Positions 10,149 through 21,344 are shown, numbered from the stretch's first letter. The stretch: 42,833 nt of DNA from Candidatus Accumulibacter contiguus (GCF_012940005.1 NZ_SPMX01000054.1:1-42833); one strand, 5' to 3'. The notes: a model not told the origin generated them from the sequence alone. Made by a program: numbers and translations.

Positions 10149-10172
10149 GCGAGGCGTATAATCGCGCCTCGC
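10149..10172 (+). promoter_or_regulatory. Hairpin with TATAAT in its loop between dnaK and dnaJ
   Basis: GCGAGGCG and CGCCTCGC form a perfect 8-bp stem around TATAATCG. It could be an mRNA processing or stability element between dnaK and dnaJ. The loop hexamer matches a perfect -10 box, but no -35 hexamer lies at the proper distance, so an internal dnaJ promoter is only weakly supported. Confidence 0.4.
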
Positions 10173-10199
10173 TCCGCCCCTCCAATTGTTCAGATACCG

Positions 10200-11321
10200 A
10201 TGGCAAAACGCGACTTATACGACATTCTCGGCGTCAATCGCGACGCCTCCGATGAAGAAATCAAGAAGGCTTACCGCAAGCTGGCGATGAAGCATCATCC
10301 GGATCGCAATCCGGACAACCCCAAGGCCGAGGAGCACTTCAAGGAAGTCAAGGAAGCCTACGAAATTCTCTCCGACCCGGAGAAGCGCTCGGCCTACGAC
10401 CAGTACGGTCACGCCGGCATCGATCCACAGGCCGGCATGGGCGCCGCAGGGGCAGGGGGATTCTCCGAAGCCTTCGGCGGCATCTTTGATGAGATTTTCG
10501 GTGGTCGTCGCGGCGGTGGACGTTCCAATGTCTACCGTGGTGCCGATCTGCGCTACAACCTTGAAATTTCCCTCGAGCAGGCGGCCTTTGGCACGGAAAC
10601 CAAGATTCGCATTCCGACGATGGAGGTTTGCGACGCCTGCCATGGCAGTGGTGCCAAGGCCGGTACGCAGCCAAAGACCTGTCCGACCTGTCAGGGAAGC
10701 GGTCAGGTTCGCCTGCAGCAGGGGTTCTTCTCGATTCAGCAGACCTGTCCGAAATGTCACGGAACCGGGCGCTTTGTTGCCGAGCCATGTGTTCCGTGTC
10801 ACGGCGCGGGTCGGGTCAAGCAGCACAAAAGTCTGGCGGTGAAGATTCCGGCGGGTGTTGATGAGGGTGACCGGATTCGTCTCTCGGGCGAAGGCGAGCA
10901 CGGCATCAATGGCGGACCTTCCGGGGATCTTTACGTGCAGATTCATCTCAAGACGCATCCTGTCTTTCAGCGTGAACAGAACGACCTGCACTGCGAGATG
11001 CCGATCAGTTTTACCACCGCGGCCCTGGGGGGAGAAATCGATATTCCGACACTCGATGGAGCGGCAAAGATCCGGGTTCCTGCGGAGACACAATCCGGAA
11101 AAATCTTTCGCTTGCGTGGAAAAGGCATCAAGGGCGTGCGTAGCAACACCCACGGTGACCTGCTCTGTCATGTGGTCGTGGAAACCCCGGTGCATCTCAC
11201 CGAACGTCAGAAGGAGTTGTTGCGCGAGCTTGAGGAGTCCAGCCGCGAGAACTCCGCCCACCACAACCCGCGCGCCAAATCCTGGATGGATCGCGTGCGC
11301 GATTTCTTCGCTGCCACCTGA
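10200..11321 (+). CDS. dnaJ: DnaJ (Hsp40) co-chaperone
   Basis: DnaJ delivers substrates to DnaK and stimulates its ATPase. The 373-residue protein has the J domain with HPD at residues 33-35, a Gly/Phe-rich linker (about 75-110), four zinc-binding CxxCxGxG repeats ([32 protein letters not shown]) and the C-terminal peptide-binding domain. It is therefore a complete type I DnaJ. It follows dnaK after 66 bp on the same strand. Confidence 0.97.
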   Translation: MAKRDLYDILGVNRDASDEEIKKAYRKLAMKHHPDRNPDNPKAEEHFKEVKEAYEILSDPEKRSAYDQYGHAGIDPQAGMGAAGAGGFSEAFGGIFDEIFGGRRGGGRSNVYRGADLRYNLEISLEQAAFGTETKIRIPTMEVCDACHGSGAKAGTQPKTCPTCQGSGQVRLQQGFFSIQQTCPKCHGTGRFVAEPCVPCHGAGRVKQHKSLAVKIPAGVDEGDRIRLSGEGEHGINGGPSGDLYVQIHLKTHPVFQREQNDLHCEMPISFTTAALGGEIDIPTLDGAAKIRVPAETQSGKIFRLRGKGIKGVRSNTHGDLLCHVVVETPVHLTERQKELLRELEESSRENSAHHNPRAKSWMDRVRDFFAAT

Positions 11322-11332
11322 GATCTGTCGTC

Positions 11333-11351
11333 GCTGCGCCCTCGGCGCAGC
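11333..11351 (+). other. Perfect hairpin downstream of dnaJ
   Basis: GCTGCGCC-CTC-GGCGCAGC is an 8-bp perfect stem 11 bp past the dnaJ stop. It lacks a following T run, so it is not a standard intrinsic terminator. It may protect the 3' end or act with Rho. The rest of 11352-11488 shows nothing I can name. Confidence 0.45.
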
Positions 11352-11488
11352 GCAGTGCCAGGCGACACATTATTCAGCACGGAGTCGCTTCGTGTAAGGA
11401 GGGTGTCAGCTTGCTGCGCCATCCTGGGCTAGCGCGAGCCGGCGATCGGTAAACGGTCGCGGCACACGCACTACCTGAAGGAGATGGC

Positions 11489-12631
11489 ATGAGGATCGCC
11501 AGAGCGCTACTGTTTGGTTTCTTGAGTTGGTTCGGCTGTGTGTTTGCCGCTGAGGTGGGTGTCACCGACAACAGCGTTCTGATCGGCATGACTGCGCCGT
11601 TTTCCGGCCCTAACGGGGCGTACGGACTGGACATGAAGATGGTCATCAACGCCTATTTTCGCCAGATCAACGACGCCGGTGGGATTCATGGAAGAAGGCT
11701 GGAGTTGCGCGCACTCGATGACGGCTATGAAACGGAACGTGCGGTAGCCAATACCCGCACCTTGATCAACCAGGAGAAGGTTTTTGCCTTGCTTGCGTCG
11801 TATGGTTCGAGTCCAACGACAGCGGCCATGAATGAGGTCTTTGGCGTTGCCAAAGTGCCGCTGGTCGGAGCGATTTCCGGTGCCGACTCGATCCGTCAGT
11901 CGCCCAGGGACAACCCGAAAAATCGCTACATGTTCAATGTGCGGGCGAGTTACGCGAACGAAACCGAAGCGATCGTCAATCAACTGGTCTCTCTCGGCTT
12001 CAGGAACATCGCTGTGTTGTACCAGAACGATGGTTTCGGCAAATCCGGCCTCGATGGTGTCATCACGGCGCTCAGGAAGCACAACCAGGCTCCATTAGCG
12101 GTGGCCACGGTGGAGCGTAACTCGGTCGAGGTCAGCCAGGCGGTGCAGACCATCGCCCAGGTGAACCCGCAAGCAGTAATCATGGTGACCCTGTACAAGC
12201 CGACTGCAGCCTTCGTTCGCGCGATGAGGAAAACCGGTCAGAAGCCGCAGTTCATGACCCTTTCGCCGGTCGGAGCGGACCTGCTGGTGCAGGAGCTTGG
12301 CGACGAGGCGCGCGGCATCGGCATTTCACAGGTCATGCCCTATCCCTGGAACGACACCACGCCGCTGGTGCGCGAATACCAGAAGCTGCTCGGCCAGAAT
12401 GGAAAATTCTCCTACTACGGCGTCGAAGCCTACGCCATGGCGAAAGTGCTGATCGATGCGATTCGCAAAGCGGGCAAGGACCTGAGCCGCGACAAGCTGC
12501 TTGCCAGCCTGGAAGGCATGCAGAACCACGACCTGGGGGGCTATCGCGTCAGCTATTCGGCCAATGAGAGGTTGGGTTCCCACTTTGTCGATCTGACGGT
12601 CATTGGCAACAGTGGCCGGGTTCTTCGTTAA
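11489..12631 (+). CDS. Periplasmic branched-chain-amino-acid-type substrate-binding protein
   Basis: The 380-residue product has a cleavable signal peptide (MRIARALLFGFLSWFGCVFA, cut near residue 20) and the type I periplasmic-binding fold of LivJ/LivK-like proteins (IGMTAPFSGPNGAYG, INDAGGIHGRRLEL, VPLVGAISGAD). Such proteins feed ABC importers for amino acids, amides or aromatic acids, or serve as ligand sensors. GAAGGAG precedes the ATG. No permease or ATPase gene is adjacent: the next gene, cysS, converges on it after 11 bp. The ligand cannot be assigned. An orphan binding protein could pair with a remote transporter or a chemoreceptor. Confidence 0.9.
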   Translation: MRIARALLFGFLSWFGCVFAAEVGVTDNSVLIGMTAPFSGPNGAYGLDMKMVINAYFRQINDAGGIHGRRLELRALDDGYETERAVANTRTLINQEKVFALLASYGSSPTTAAMNEVFGVAKVPLVGAISGADSIRQSPRDNPKNRYMFNVRASYANETEAIVNQLVSLGFRNIAVLYQNDGFGKSGLDGVITALRKHNQAPLAVATVERNSVEVSQAVQTIAQVNPQAVIMVTLYKPTAAFVRAMRKTGQKPQFMTLSPVGADLLVQELGDEARGIGISQVMPYPWNDTTPLVREYQKLLGQNGKFSYYGVEAYAMAKVLIDAIRKAGKDLSRDKLLASLEGMQNHDLGGYRVSYSANERLGSHFVDLTVIGNSGRVLR

Positions 12632-12642
12632 TCCATCAGCGA

Positions 12643-14023
12643 TCAGGCACGCCGCCAGTTGGTTCCCTTGGCGTCATCCTCGAGGACCACTCCCGCGGCC
12701 AGGAGTCCGCTTCGGATTCTGTCTGCTTCGGAGTAGTCCTTGCGTTTCTTCGCTGCCAGCCGGTCGGCGATCAGCGTTTCGATGGCGGTTGCGGAGATCT
12801 CTGCGTCGTTCGCCGGCGTCCCCTGCAAAAATACCTGTGGGTCACGCTTGAGCAGGCCCAGCAGGCCTGCCAGCCCTCGCAACTGGCTGGCCAGTTCCAC
12901 GGACTTGCTGCGGTTCACCTCGCTTGCCAGGTCAAACAAAATTGCACACGCTTCGGGGGTATTGAAGTCGTCGTTCATTGCCTGGCAGAAGCGAATCGCA
13001 TGCCGCTCATGCCAGTCCACTGCGGCCACTTCGACTGCGGGCTGCGCCGCCTTGATTGCGGTATACAGCCGGCTCAGCGCTTGCCGGGCATCATCGAGAT
13101 GGGCATCAGAATAGTTGAGTGGGCTGCGGTAGTGCGCACGCAGGATGAAGAAACGCAGCACTTCGGGATCGTATTGCTTGAGGATTTCCCGGATCGTGAA
13201 AAAATTGCCGAGCGACTTCGACATTTTTTTCGTCATCGACACGAACGAAACCGTTATGCATCCAGTAGTTTACGAAAGGGCAGCGATGTGCGCCCTCGGA
13301 CTGCGCGATCTCGTTTTCATGATGGGGAAACTGCAGATCCTGCCCGCCGCCGTGAATGTCGAAATGTTTGCCGAGCAGTTCCGAACTCATCGCGGAGCAC
13401 TCGATGTGCCAGCCGGGGCGACCATTGCCCCAGGGCGATGGCCAGAAAGGTTCCCCTTCCCTGGCATGTTTCCAGAGCACGAAATCAAGCGGGTCGTCCT
13501 TGCCAGAATCAAGCTCGACGCGTTCCCCAGCGCGTAGATCGTCAACGGACTTGCCCGACAGCTTGCCGTAGCCAGGAAATTTGCGGACCGAGAAATTCAC
13601 GTCACCAGCGGCCGCCTGGTAAGCCAGCCCGTTTTTCTCCAATCGCTCGATCAGGTCGAGCATCTGAGGAATATATCGGGTTGCCCGGGGTTCATGATCG
13701 GGTTTTTCCACGCCCAGTGCCGCTGCGTCTTCATCCATGAAGCCGATGAAGCGATCCGTCAGTTGGCCGATGCTTTCCTGGTTGGCCAGCGCCCGCTTGA
13801 TGATTTTGTCATCAATATCGGTGATGTTGCGGACGTAGCACACCCGTAGCCCACTCGCTCGCAGCCAGCGCTGCACCATGTCGAAAACGACCAGAACACG
13901 TGCATGGCCGAGGTGGCAGTAGTCATAGACGGTCATTCCACAGACGTACATGCGGACGCAGCCGGGCGTGATCGGAATGAAGTCCTGCTTTTCTCTGGTC
14001 AGCGAGTTGTAGATCTTCAGCAT
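12643..14023 (-). CDS. cysS: Cysteinyl-tRNA synthetase, apparent frameshift at KMSKS
   Basis: CysS charges tRNA-Cys. The N-terminal half has the class I signature [15 protein letters not shown] (HIGH-like) and zinc ligands beginning with [14 protein letters not shown] run of seven A on the coding strand (13224-13230) breaks the frame exactly before the KMSKS loop. With six A it reads [19 protein letters not shown] and continues to the C-terminus, giving 459 residues (E. coli 461). The start MLKIYNSL at 14023 matches family starts. An in-frame GTG at 14035 with GGAG seven bases upstream is a credible alternative. The split is probably a sequencing error because the gene is essential. Confidence 0.94.
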
Positions 14024-14147
14024 TTTCAGGCTCACGGTAGCGCTCCGCAAAGGACGCACGCAGAGGACTTTGGTTTGGACGCACTTCTTGTTAGAATCGA
14101 TCGGTTTAGTGACACCTAACCGCCGTGTGGGCAAGTATACCATAACC

Positions 14148-15248
14148 ATGCACTCGAACCTCCCGACGTCTATGCCCACTTCCTCAGCCCTGATCGTCGG
14201 CCTCCTTCTGGGCTGCGCCGGATTCTTTGCCACTGCCGACACGCTGTCGGATGCACAGCGGCTCATGCGTCAGGGGCAGAAGTCACAGGCGCTCGAAAAG
14301 GTCGATGCCTACCTGGCGAGCAAACCCGCGGACGCCCAGGGGCGATTCCTCAAGGGCCTGCTCCTCACCGAGATGGGCAAGCCGCCGGAAGCAATTGCCG
14401 TCTTCAGCAAGCTGACCGAGGACTATCCGGAATTGCCCGAGCCCTACAACAACCTGGCGGTTCTGTATGCTCAGCAGAAACAGTACGACAAGGCGCGTAC
14501 GGCACTCGAGATGGCCATCCGGATTCATCCGGGCTACACCACTGCCTACGACAACCTCGGTGATGTCTACGCCAGGCTCGCCGCTCAGGCTTATGACAAG
14601 GCGCTGCAGTTCGATCCGTCGAGGAGGGTGACACAATCCAAGCTGGCCAGGCTTCGGGAACTCAACAAGCCCTCGACAAGCAGCCCGGGGGTGGCAATGC
14701 GGCCGGCTGGCGAGACCAGCAGCCGGATGAGCGGTACCGAGCTGGCTGCCATGCCTGTTGCCTCAGCCCCGGCTGCCAGCACGGCGGCTGCCGTCGTGTC
14801 CGCGGGCCAGGGCATCGCTCCACTCGCCGCTGCGACGGCGGCTGACCAGTCGGCACAGCAAGCAGCGGCGGCCCGGGTCGAGGTGCCGAGGATGGCCGCG
14901 GCGGCTGCCGGCGACGAGGAGGCGGTGACGAAGGCCCTGCAAGCTTGGGCCAACGCTTGGTCACGCAAGGATGCCAAGGCCTATCTCGCTTACTATGCAG
15001 CGGATTTTCGTACGCCCAGAGGGATTCCCCGCAAGGCATGGGAAATCGAGCGTACCCGACCGATGAACAAGCCCGGCAGGCTACAGGTTGAAATCGAGGA
15101 CATCAAGGTCTCGTTTGCCGACGATAAGGCAACGGTGAGGCTCCGACAGCATTACAGTTCGCCCTACCTGAAATCCACCGTGACCAAGACCATCGTCCTG
15201 GTCAAATCCAGGGGTAGGTGGCTGATTCAGCAGGAACGCATCGGCTGA
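14148..15248 (+). CDS. Exported TPR protein with Cds6-like C-terminal domain
   Basis: The 366-residue protein has an N-terminal signal peptide (either from this ATG or from [20 protein letters not shown] at 14172), then about four TPR units (residues ~38-170, with [18 protein letters not shown] and [18 protein letters not shown]). A long Ala/Ser/Pro-rich linker follows (about 190-255). The C-terminal domain (~260-366) is of the NTF2/SnoaL-like type attached to Cds6-like L,D-transpeptidase-associated proteins ([19 protein letters not shown]... to [10 protein letters not shown]). The last assignment is from pattern memory. It leads a plus-strand cluster with two cyclophilins, lpxH and recQ, suggesting an envelope role. 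It is divergent from cysS. Confidence 0.75.
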   Translation: MHSNLPTSMPTSSALIVGLLLGCAGFFATADTLSDAQRLMRQGQKSQALEKVDAYLASKPADAQGRFLKGLLLTEMGKPPEAIAVFSKLTEDYPELPEPYNNLAVLYAQQKQYDKARTALEMAIRIHPGYTTAYDNLGDVYARLAAQAYDKALQFDPSRRVTQSKLARLRELNKPSTSSPGVAMRPAGETSSRMSGTELAAMPVASAPAASTAAAVVSAGQGIAPLAAATAADQSAQQAAAARVEVPRMAAAAAGDEEAVTKALQAWANAWSRKDAKAYLAYYAADFRTPRGIPRKAWEIERTRPMNKPGRLQVEIEDIKVSFADDKATVRLRQHYSSPYLKSTVTKTIVLVKSRGRWLIQQERIG

Positions 15249-15278
15249 AGATCATTATTTACCTGGAGGAATTCTCTG

Positions 15279-15845
15279 ATGTACAGGAAACTTGCCCTGA
15301 TTGCCGGTGGCTTGCTGTCGGTGGCGGCTTTGGCTACACCCAGCGTCGACATGCAGACCAGCATGGGCCGGATCGTGATTGAACTCGATTCCGAAAAGGC
15401 ACCAAAAACTGTCCAGAACTTTGTCCAGTACGTCAATGAGGGGTTCTACAACGGCACGGTTTTCCATCGCGTCATTCCCGGCTTCATGATCCAGGGCGGT
15501 GGTTTTACCGTTGACCTGCAACAGAAGTCGGCGGCCAGGAAGGTGGAGAACGAAGGAAAGAATGGCCTGAAAAACGATCGGGGAACGATCGCCATGGCCC
15601 GTACCGCGGATCCGCATTCGGCGAGTTCACAGTTCTTCATCAATCACCGCGACAATGCCGCACTCAACTATCCCGCGAGCGATGGCTGGGGCTATACGGT
15701 TTTTGGCAAGGTCACACAAGGCATGGAGGTGGTGGACAAGATCGCCAGGGTGGCGACCGGAAACCGCTCGATGCACCAGGACGTTCCCCTTGAACCGGTC
15801 ATCATCCAGTCGGTCAAGATCATTCCCGAGAAAGGAAAGCCATGA
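15279..15845 (+). CDS. ppiA: Periplasmic cyclophilin-type peptidyl-prolyl isomerase
   Basis: The product has a signal peptide ([19 protein letters not shown]) and a complete cyclophilin domain with [35 protein letters not shown] and [17 protein letters not shown]. It should catalyse proline cis/trans isomerisation in the periplasm. GGAGGAATT lies just upstream of the ATG. It overlaps the next, cytoplasmic cyclophilin by four bases (ATGA). Confidence 0.92.
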   Translation: MYRKLALIAGGLLSVAALATPSVDMQTSMGRIVIELDSEKAPKTVQNFVQYVNEGFYNGTVFHRVIPGFMIQGGGFTVDLQQKSAARKVENEGKNGLKNDRGTIAMARTADPHSASSQFFINHRDNAALNYPASDGWGYTVFGKVTQGMEVVDKIARVATGNRSMHQDVPLEPVIIQSVKIIPEKGKP

Positions 15846-16333
15846 TCAAGCTGCATACCAATTTTGGCGTCATCGCCATCGAAGTGGACGCCGAAAAAGC
15901 GCCCTTGTCAGCCAGAAACTTCCTCGACTACGTCGAGGCCGGTCATTATGACAACACCGTTTTCCATCGCGTGATTCCCGGCTTCATGGTGCAGGGCGGT
16001 GGCTTCGCGCCGGGCATGAAACAGAAGGCCTGCAAGGATCCGATCCGAAATGAAGCCAGCAACGGGCTCAAGAATGATGCCTACACGGTTGCCATGGCGC
16101 GTACCTCGGAACCGCACTCGGCCACCGCACAGTTCTTCATCAATCTGGTAAACAACGATTTTCTCAATTACCGTGCGCCTAATGCCCAGGGTTGGGGCTA
16201 TTGCGTGTTCGGCAAGGTGGTTGAGGGTCGCGATGTGGTCGATCGGATCAAGGCAGTCAAAACGGGTTTTTCCGGCGGGCATGGCGATGTGCCCGTCGAA
16301 GATGTACTGATCGAGCGTGCCGAGGTCTGCTGA
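15842..16333 (+). CDS. ppiB: Cytoplasmic cyclophilin-type peptidyl-prolyl isomerase
   Basis: The 163-residue protein lacks a signal peptide and has the same catalytic signatures as its neighbour ([47 protein letters not shown]). It is thus a cytosolic PpiB. The ATGA overlap with ppiA indicates translational coupling. The two isomerases probably arose by duplication, with export signal gained or lost. Confidence 0.94.
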   Translation: MIKLHTNFGVIAIEVDAEKAPLSARNFLDYVEAGHYDNTVFHRVIPGFMVQGGGFAPGMKQKACKDPIRNEASNGLKNDAYTVAMARTSEPHSATAQFFINLVNNDFLNYRAPNAQGWGYCVFGKVVEGRDVVDRIKAVKTGFSGGHGDVPVEDVLIERAEVC

Positions 16334-16364
16334 TGACCGCACCAGTTCACGATTCATCCCCGTA

Positions 16365-17096
16365 GTGATCCTGTTCATTTCCGATCTGCATCTGGCGCCG
16401 CAGGCGCCGGGTGTCACCCGCATTTTTCTGGATTTTCTCGGTGGCCGTGCGCGTGCCGCCGAGCAATTGTTCATTCTCGGCGATCTGTTCGAAGCCTGGC
16501 CAGGTGACGACTGCCTCGAAGATCCGGAGGATTCTTTTGCCGCTGACATCGTCGATGCACTGCACGCGCTGGCGGCAGCCGGTGTTCGCGTGTCGGTGAT
16601 GCATGGCAACCGCGATTTTCTGCTCGGAGACCACTTCGCCGCCCGCAGTGGCGCCCGGCTGCTGCCGGATCCTTATGTCCTGTCGCTGCCGGCATGGCAG
16701 TTCGTCCTGTCGCATGGCGATGCCTTGTGCACCGACGATCACGACTACCAGGCATTTCGTGCGCTGGCGCGTCGGCCCGACTGGCAGGCCACCTTTCTGG
16801 GCAAATCCCTGCCGGAGCGCAAGGCGATGGCCATCGCGGCTCGCCAGAAAAGCGAATCTGCCAAGCGCGACAAGGCGGACTACCTGATGGACGTCAATGC
16901 CGGTGCGACTGACGATTTCCTGCGTGCGCATGGCTATGCCACGCTGATCCACGGTCACACACATCGTCCGGCGACGCATGCCCACCTGGTCGACGGCATT
17001 CACGTCGAGCGCTGGGTCCTGGCGAACTGGCAGGAGACGCAAGGCGAGTTTCTTTGCTGGGATGGCCGGGAACTGTACCGGGAGCGCTGGATCTGA
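16365..17096 (+). CDS. lpxH: UDP-2,3-diacylglucosamine diphosphatase
   Basis: LpxH removes UMP from UDP-2,3-diacylglucosamine in lipid A synthesis. It is a calcineurin-like metallophosphoesterase with [35 protein letters not shown] and HGHTHRP metal-ligand motifs in order. The GTG at 16365 gives [10 protein letters not shown], the usual N-terminus, but has no ribosome site. A 10-codon reading frame beginning ATG at 16332 overlaps the ppiB stop and itself ends in TAGTG, overlapping this GTG. Either translation is coupled through that minigene, or one C is missing from CCCC at 16358-16361 and the true start is 16332. Confidence 0.92.
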   Translation: MILFISDLHLAPQAPGVTRIFLDFLGGRARAAEQLFILGDLFEAWPGDDCLEDPEDSFAADIVDALHALAAAGVRVSVMHGNRDFLLGDHFAARSGARLLPDPYVLSLPAWQFVLSHGDALCTDDHDYQAFRALARRPDWQATFLGKSLPERKAMAIAARQKSESAKRDKADYLMDVNAGATDDFLRAHGYATLIHGHTHRPATHAHLVDGIHVERWVLANWQETQGEFLCWDGRELYRERWI

Positions 17097-17130
17097 TTCC
17101 CTTCGGTCGTTACCACGGCGCACGCAGGCC

Positions 17131-18945
17131 ATGAGCAAGCCCGCGGTCGACATCCTGCGCCGGGTTTTCGGCTACCCGTCGTTTCGTGGTCAGCAGGAGG
17201 AAATCGTCGACCAGCTCGTCGCTGGCGGTGACGCACTGGTGCTGATGCCGACCGGCGGCGGCAAGTCGCTCTGCTATCAGATCCCGGCACTGCTGCGCCA
17301 GGGCGTTGGGGTGGTCGTCTCGCCGCTGATCGCGCTGATGCAGGACCAGGTGGATGCCCTGCGCTTGGCGGGTGTGCGCGCGGCTTTCCTGAACTCGTCG
17401 ATGGATTTCCGGTCGGCGGTCGATACCGAGCGCCGATTGCTGGACGACGGGCTGGATCTGATCTATGTGGCACCGGAACGGCTGCTCAGCGAGCGTTTCA
17501 TCGGCCTGCTCGAACAACTCGTCGCGCGCCGGCAACTCGCACTCTTTGCGATTGACGAGGCGCATTGTGTTTCACAATGGGGACACGATTTTCGCCCGGA
17601 GTACATTCAGCTCTCACAGCTGCACCAGCGCTTCCCTGGGGTACCGCGAATCGCCCTGACGGCGACTGCCGACCAGCTGACCCGGCAGGAAATCATCACC
17701 CGCCTGAACCTCGAGGAAGCGAGCTTGTTCGTCGCAAGTTTCGATCGGCCAAACATCCGTTACACGATCGTCGAGCGTGACAACCCGCGCAGGCAGTTGC
17801 TGAGCTTTCTCGGTGCGCACCATGGTGCGGCCGGCATCGTCTATTGTCTTTCGCGCCGCAAGGTGGATGAAACCGCCGTCTGGCTGAATGCGCAGGGAGT
17901 GACTGCCCTGCCGTACCATGCCGGACTGACCGCTGGCGACCGGCAGCGTCACCAGCAGCGCTTTCTGCGCGAGGATGGGCTGGTGATGGTGGCCACCATC
18001 GCTTTCGGGATGGGAATCGACAAGCCCGATGTGCGCTTCGTCGCCCATCTCGACCTGCCCAAGAGCCTCGAAGCGTATTACCAGGAAACCGGGCGCGCCG
18101 GGCGCGACGGTGATCCGTCGCAGGCGTGGATGACCTACGGATTGAATGATGTGGTCATCCACCGGCAAATGATCGAGGAGTCGTCGGCACCGCTCGAGCA
18201 GAAGCGCGTCGAAAGGCAGAAGCTCGAGAGCATGCTCGCCTACTGCGAATCGGGACAGTGCCGTCGCGTCCTCCTGCTCAACTATTTTGGCGAGGCCGCA
18301 GCGCCCTGCGGCAACTGCGATGTCTGCCTTGACCCGCCGCTGCTCTGGGACGGTACGGTGGCTGCACAGAAAGCACTGTCCGCAGCCTTGCGAACCGGCC
18401 AGCGTTTTGGTGCCGGGCATCTGATCGACATCCTGCGTGGCAAGCTTACCGACAAGGTCAGGCAGTTCGGTCACGACCGCCTGCCGACTTTCGGCGTCGG
18501 AGCGGAGATGGACGACATGGGCTGGCGCTCGGTATTTCGGCAGTTGCTCGCCGCTGGGGTGCTCGAAGCCGACGCTGCGGCCTACGGGGCGCTGAAGCTG
18601 ACGGACAGCGCACGGCCGATTCTCAAGGGGGAAATCAGCCTCAAGCTGCGACGGCGTTCGGATCGGCCAAAGGGCAAGCCAGCCCGGAGCAAGGTCGTGC
18701 CAGGCAGCTCGCCGCAGCGAGCCAAGGATTCGCCACTGCTGGCCAGGCTGCGGACCTGGCGCAGCGAGAGAGCGCGCGAACAGGGTGTGCCCGCTTACGT
18801 GATCCTGCATGATCGCGCGCTCTACGAGATCGCTGCGCTGCTGCCCGACTCTGTGCAGGCGCTGCTCGCCGTACCGGGGATCGGCCTTGCCAAGGCCGAC
18901 CGCTACGGCGAAGACCTGCTGGCCATCGTCGCGGCGGCTGACTGA
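17131..18945 (+). CDS. recQ: ATP-dependent DNA helicase RecQ
   Basis: This 604-residue 3'-5' helicase acts in recombination and replication repair. Walker A TGGGKS is at 41-46, DEAH at 142-145 with the following aromatic-rich loop ([14 protein letters not shown]), and the [10 protein letters not shown] motif VI is present. The RQC zinc site (CESGQCRR...PCGNCDVC) is followed by a winged helix and a C-terminal HRDC domain (about 530-604). Length and domains are normal. It ends two bases from the converging gene at 18948. Confidence 0.97.
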   Translation: MSKPAVDILRRVFGYPSFRGQQEEIVDQLVAGGDALVLMPTGGGKSLCYQIPALLRQGVGVVVSPLIALMQDQVDALRLAGVRAAFLNSSMDFRSAVDTERRLLDDGLDLIYVAPERLLSERFIGLLEQLVARRQLALFAIDEAHCVSQWGHDFRPEYIQLSQLHQRFPGVPRIALTATADQLTRQEIITRLNLEEASLFVASFDRPNIRYTIVERDNPRRQLLSFLGAHHGAAGIVYCLSRRKVDETAVWLNAQGVTALPYHAGLTAGDRQRHQQRFLREDGLVMVATIAFGMGIDKPDVRFVAHLDLPKSLEAYYQETGRAGRDGDPSQAWMTYGLNDVVIHRQMIEESSAPLEQKRVERQKLESMLAYCESGQCRRVLLLNYFGEAAAPCGNCDVCLDPPLLWDGTVAAQKALSAALRTGQRFGAGHLIDILRGKLTDKVRQFGHDRLPTFGVGAEMDDMGWRSVFRQLLAAGVLEADAAAYGALKLTDSARPILKGEISLKLRRRSDRPKGKPARSKVVPGSSPQRAKDSPLLARLRTWRSERAREQGVPAYVILHDRALYEIAALLPDSVQALLAVPGIGLAKADRYGEDLLAIVAAAD

Positions 18946-18947
18946 TT

Positions 18948-20424
18948 TCAGGGCGACGTCGCCGGATAGGGATAGAGTCTGTCGAGTGCGACGCTCTGTC
19001 CGGAAGGCTGCACGATGCGTACATGCTCGCGGTGCAGTTCGCGGGCATGGCGCAGGCCGCAGGAGTGAGCGATCATTTCGATTTCCCTGTTCATGTTCCG
19101 GCAGTAGGACGCCACCCGCGTCGCTTTGTCCTCGACGACCAGGCCGCGCTGCAGGCGCGGATCGTGCGTGGTGACGCCGGTCGGACAAGTATTGGTGTGG
19201 CAGCGCAGGGCCTGGATGCAGCCCAGCGAGAACATGAAGCCACGCGCGGTATTGACGAAATCGGCGCCCGTCGCCAGCGCCCAGGCGACGCGCGCCGGCG
19301 TCACCAGTTGGCCGGCAGCGATGATCCGAATCCGTTCCTTGAGGCCGCTGGCCAGCAGTGCGTCGGCAACCAGTGGCAGGGCTTCGTCAATCGACATCGC
19401 CATGTGATCGGCCAGCGCCTGCGGTGCGGCACCACTGCCGCCCTCGCCGCCGTCTATGGTCAGAAAGTCGGGTGCTGCCTGCAGACCACGCTGCGCGACC
19501 GCTGCCGTGAGTTCCTGGATGAAGCGATCACCTCCGATGGCGGTCTTGACACCCACTGGCTTGCCGGTGATGGCCCGGACATGTTCGACCCGGTCGAGCA
19601 GTTCGTCGATGTTGGCGATGTCGCGGTGGCGGTTCGGGCTCAGTGAATCGCGTCCTTCGGCGATGCCGCGGATGCGTGCGATCTCGGGCGTCACCTTGTT
19701 GCCCGGCAGAACCCCGCCCTTGCCCGGCTTGGCTCCCTGCGAAAGCTTGATCTCGAAAGCCCGTACGCTCGCTTGTGCGGCGAGTTCGCGCAGGCGCTCG
19801 TCGGACAGCTCGCCGTTGCCATCCCGAACGCCGTACTTGGCCGTACCGATCTGAAAGATGATGTCGCAACCGCCTTCCAGGTGATAGGGAGAAAGCCCCC
19901 CCTCACCGGTGTCCAGCCAGCAGCCGGCCGCCGCTGCGCCATGAGACAGCGCGCGTACGGCAGGTTGGGAGATGGCGCCAAAACTCATGGCACTGATGTT
20001 CACCAGCGAGCGGCCGACGAAAGGGGTCCGACAATGGCCTTCACCAATCACCAGCGCTGGTGTTGCCTGTTGCTCCTCATCGAGGACGGGGAACGGAGCA
20101 TTGACGAAAACCAGAGCGCCGGGCGTATGGATCCGGTAGGTCGAGCCGAAGCCGATAATGCCACCTTCATTCTTGGCCATGCGGTAGACCCAGCTGCGAG
20201 TCGCCCGGTCGAAGGGCATCTCGTCTCGGTCGCCGAGAAAAAAAATACTGCCGGAAGTATTCGCCGAGAGTCTCGAAAAAGTAGCGCAAATGACCGACCA
20301 GCGGAAAATTCCGCAACACGGCATGCTTTTCCTGCGTGACGTCCTGTACATAGAGGTAAACCAGGCCGCCGGCGAATGCAAGGGCAAGCATCACCCCCAG
20401 GCCAACAAGCAGCAGGTCAAGCAT
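18948..20424 (-). CDS. Membrane-anchored FMN-binding glutamate synthase-like protein, apparent frameshift
   Basis: An N-terminal membrane segment (LLLVGLGVMLALAFAGGLVYLYV) is followed by the FMN-barrel domain of the glutamate synthase large subunit (NISAMSFGAIS, GEGGLSPYH, KLSQGAKPGKGGVLPG, IDGGEGGSGAAP, and CHTNTCPTGV for the Fe-S region). These standalone proteins lack the glutaminase domain, and their reaction is not established. A run of eight A on the plus strand (20238-20245) breaks the frame. With seven the protein reads YFRQYFFLGDRDEMPFDRAT and totals 491 residues. AAGGGAG lies before the ATG at 20424. It is divergent from nadC over 59 bp. Confidence 0.85.
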
Positions 20425-20483
20425 ATGTGTCTCCCTTCGGTGGTAGAATTGGTCAAGTCAGCTCTTAGTGTACGGGAATTGTC

Positions 20484-21344
20484 ATGACCTTTGCAGCCAT
20501 GCTGGATACGGAAATCGAGCGCAACGTCGCGGCCGCGCTCAGCGAGGATGTCGGGAGCGGCGACCTTACCGCACAACTGGTTCCCGCCGGCGAAATCCGG
20601 CGCGCCACCGTGATTGCTCGTGAAAACGCCATTCTTTGTGGGACCGCCTGGTTCGAACGCTGCTTCACCCGGCTCGATGCGGCGATCGCCATCGTCTGGA
20701 AGGCGGAGGATGGCCAACGCATCAACCCGGATCAACTGCTTTGCGAAATCGAGGGACCGGCGCGCGCCCTGCTCACCGGCGAACGCAGTGCGCTCAACTT
20801 CCTGCAGCTGCTTTCCGGGGTTGCCAGCAAAGCCAGGCAATACGCTGATCTGGTTGCCGGTACGCGGGCGCAGGTGGTTGATACGCGCAAAACGATTCCC
20901 GGTCTGCGCCTGGCACAAAAGTACGCGGTCAGATGCGGTGGTGGTGGCAATCACCGCCTTGGCCTCTATGACGGGATTCTGATCAAGGAAAACCACATTC
21001 TTGCCGCCGGCAGCATCGCCGCCGCCCTGGCTGCCGCGCAACGGATCGCCGAGAGCGCGGCAGGTCGTTGCCAGTTCGTTCAGATCGAAGTCGAAACCCT
21101 GGCCGAGTTGGGGCAGGCACTCGATGCCGGTGCGGAAATGATTCTGCTCGACAACATGGGGCTTGACGAGATGCGTGAGGCCGTAGCGATTGCCGCCGGT
21201 CGTGCCGTTCTCGAAGCGTCGGGCAACGTCAGCCTGGATAGCGTGCGTGCCATCGCCGAGACCGGAGTAGACCGCATTTCGATTGGCAGCCTGACCAAGG
21301 ATGTTCGCGCCCTTGATCTGTCGATGCGTTTTCAGGTGCTGTAG
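20484..21344 (+). CDS. nadC: Quinolinate phosphoribosyltransferase (NadC)
   Basis: NadC makes nicotinate mononucleotide from quinolinate and PRPP in de novo NAD synthesis. The 286-residue protein shows the active-site block [11 protein letters not shown] followed by [19 protein letters not shown] and GILIKENHI, and the barrel end [20 protein letters not shown]. Length is normal. The ribosome site is weak (GGGAATTGTC-ATG). nadA and nadB are not in the window. Confidence 0.95.
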   Translation: MTFAAMLDTEIERNVAAALSEDVGSGDLTAQLVPAGEIRRATVIARENAILCGTAWFERCFTRLDAAIAIVWKAEDGQRINPDQLLCEIEGPARALLTGERSALNFLQLLSGVASKARQYADLVAGTRAQVVDTRKTIPGLRLAQKYAVRCGGGGNHRLGLYDGILIKENHILAAGSIAAALAAAQRIAESAAGRCQFVQIEVETLAELGQALDAGAEMILLDNMGLDEMREAVAIAAGRAVLEASGNVSLDSVRAIAETGVDRISIGSLTKDVRALDLSMRFQVL

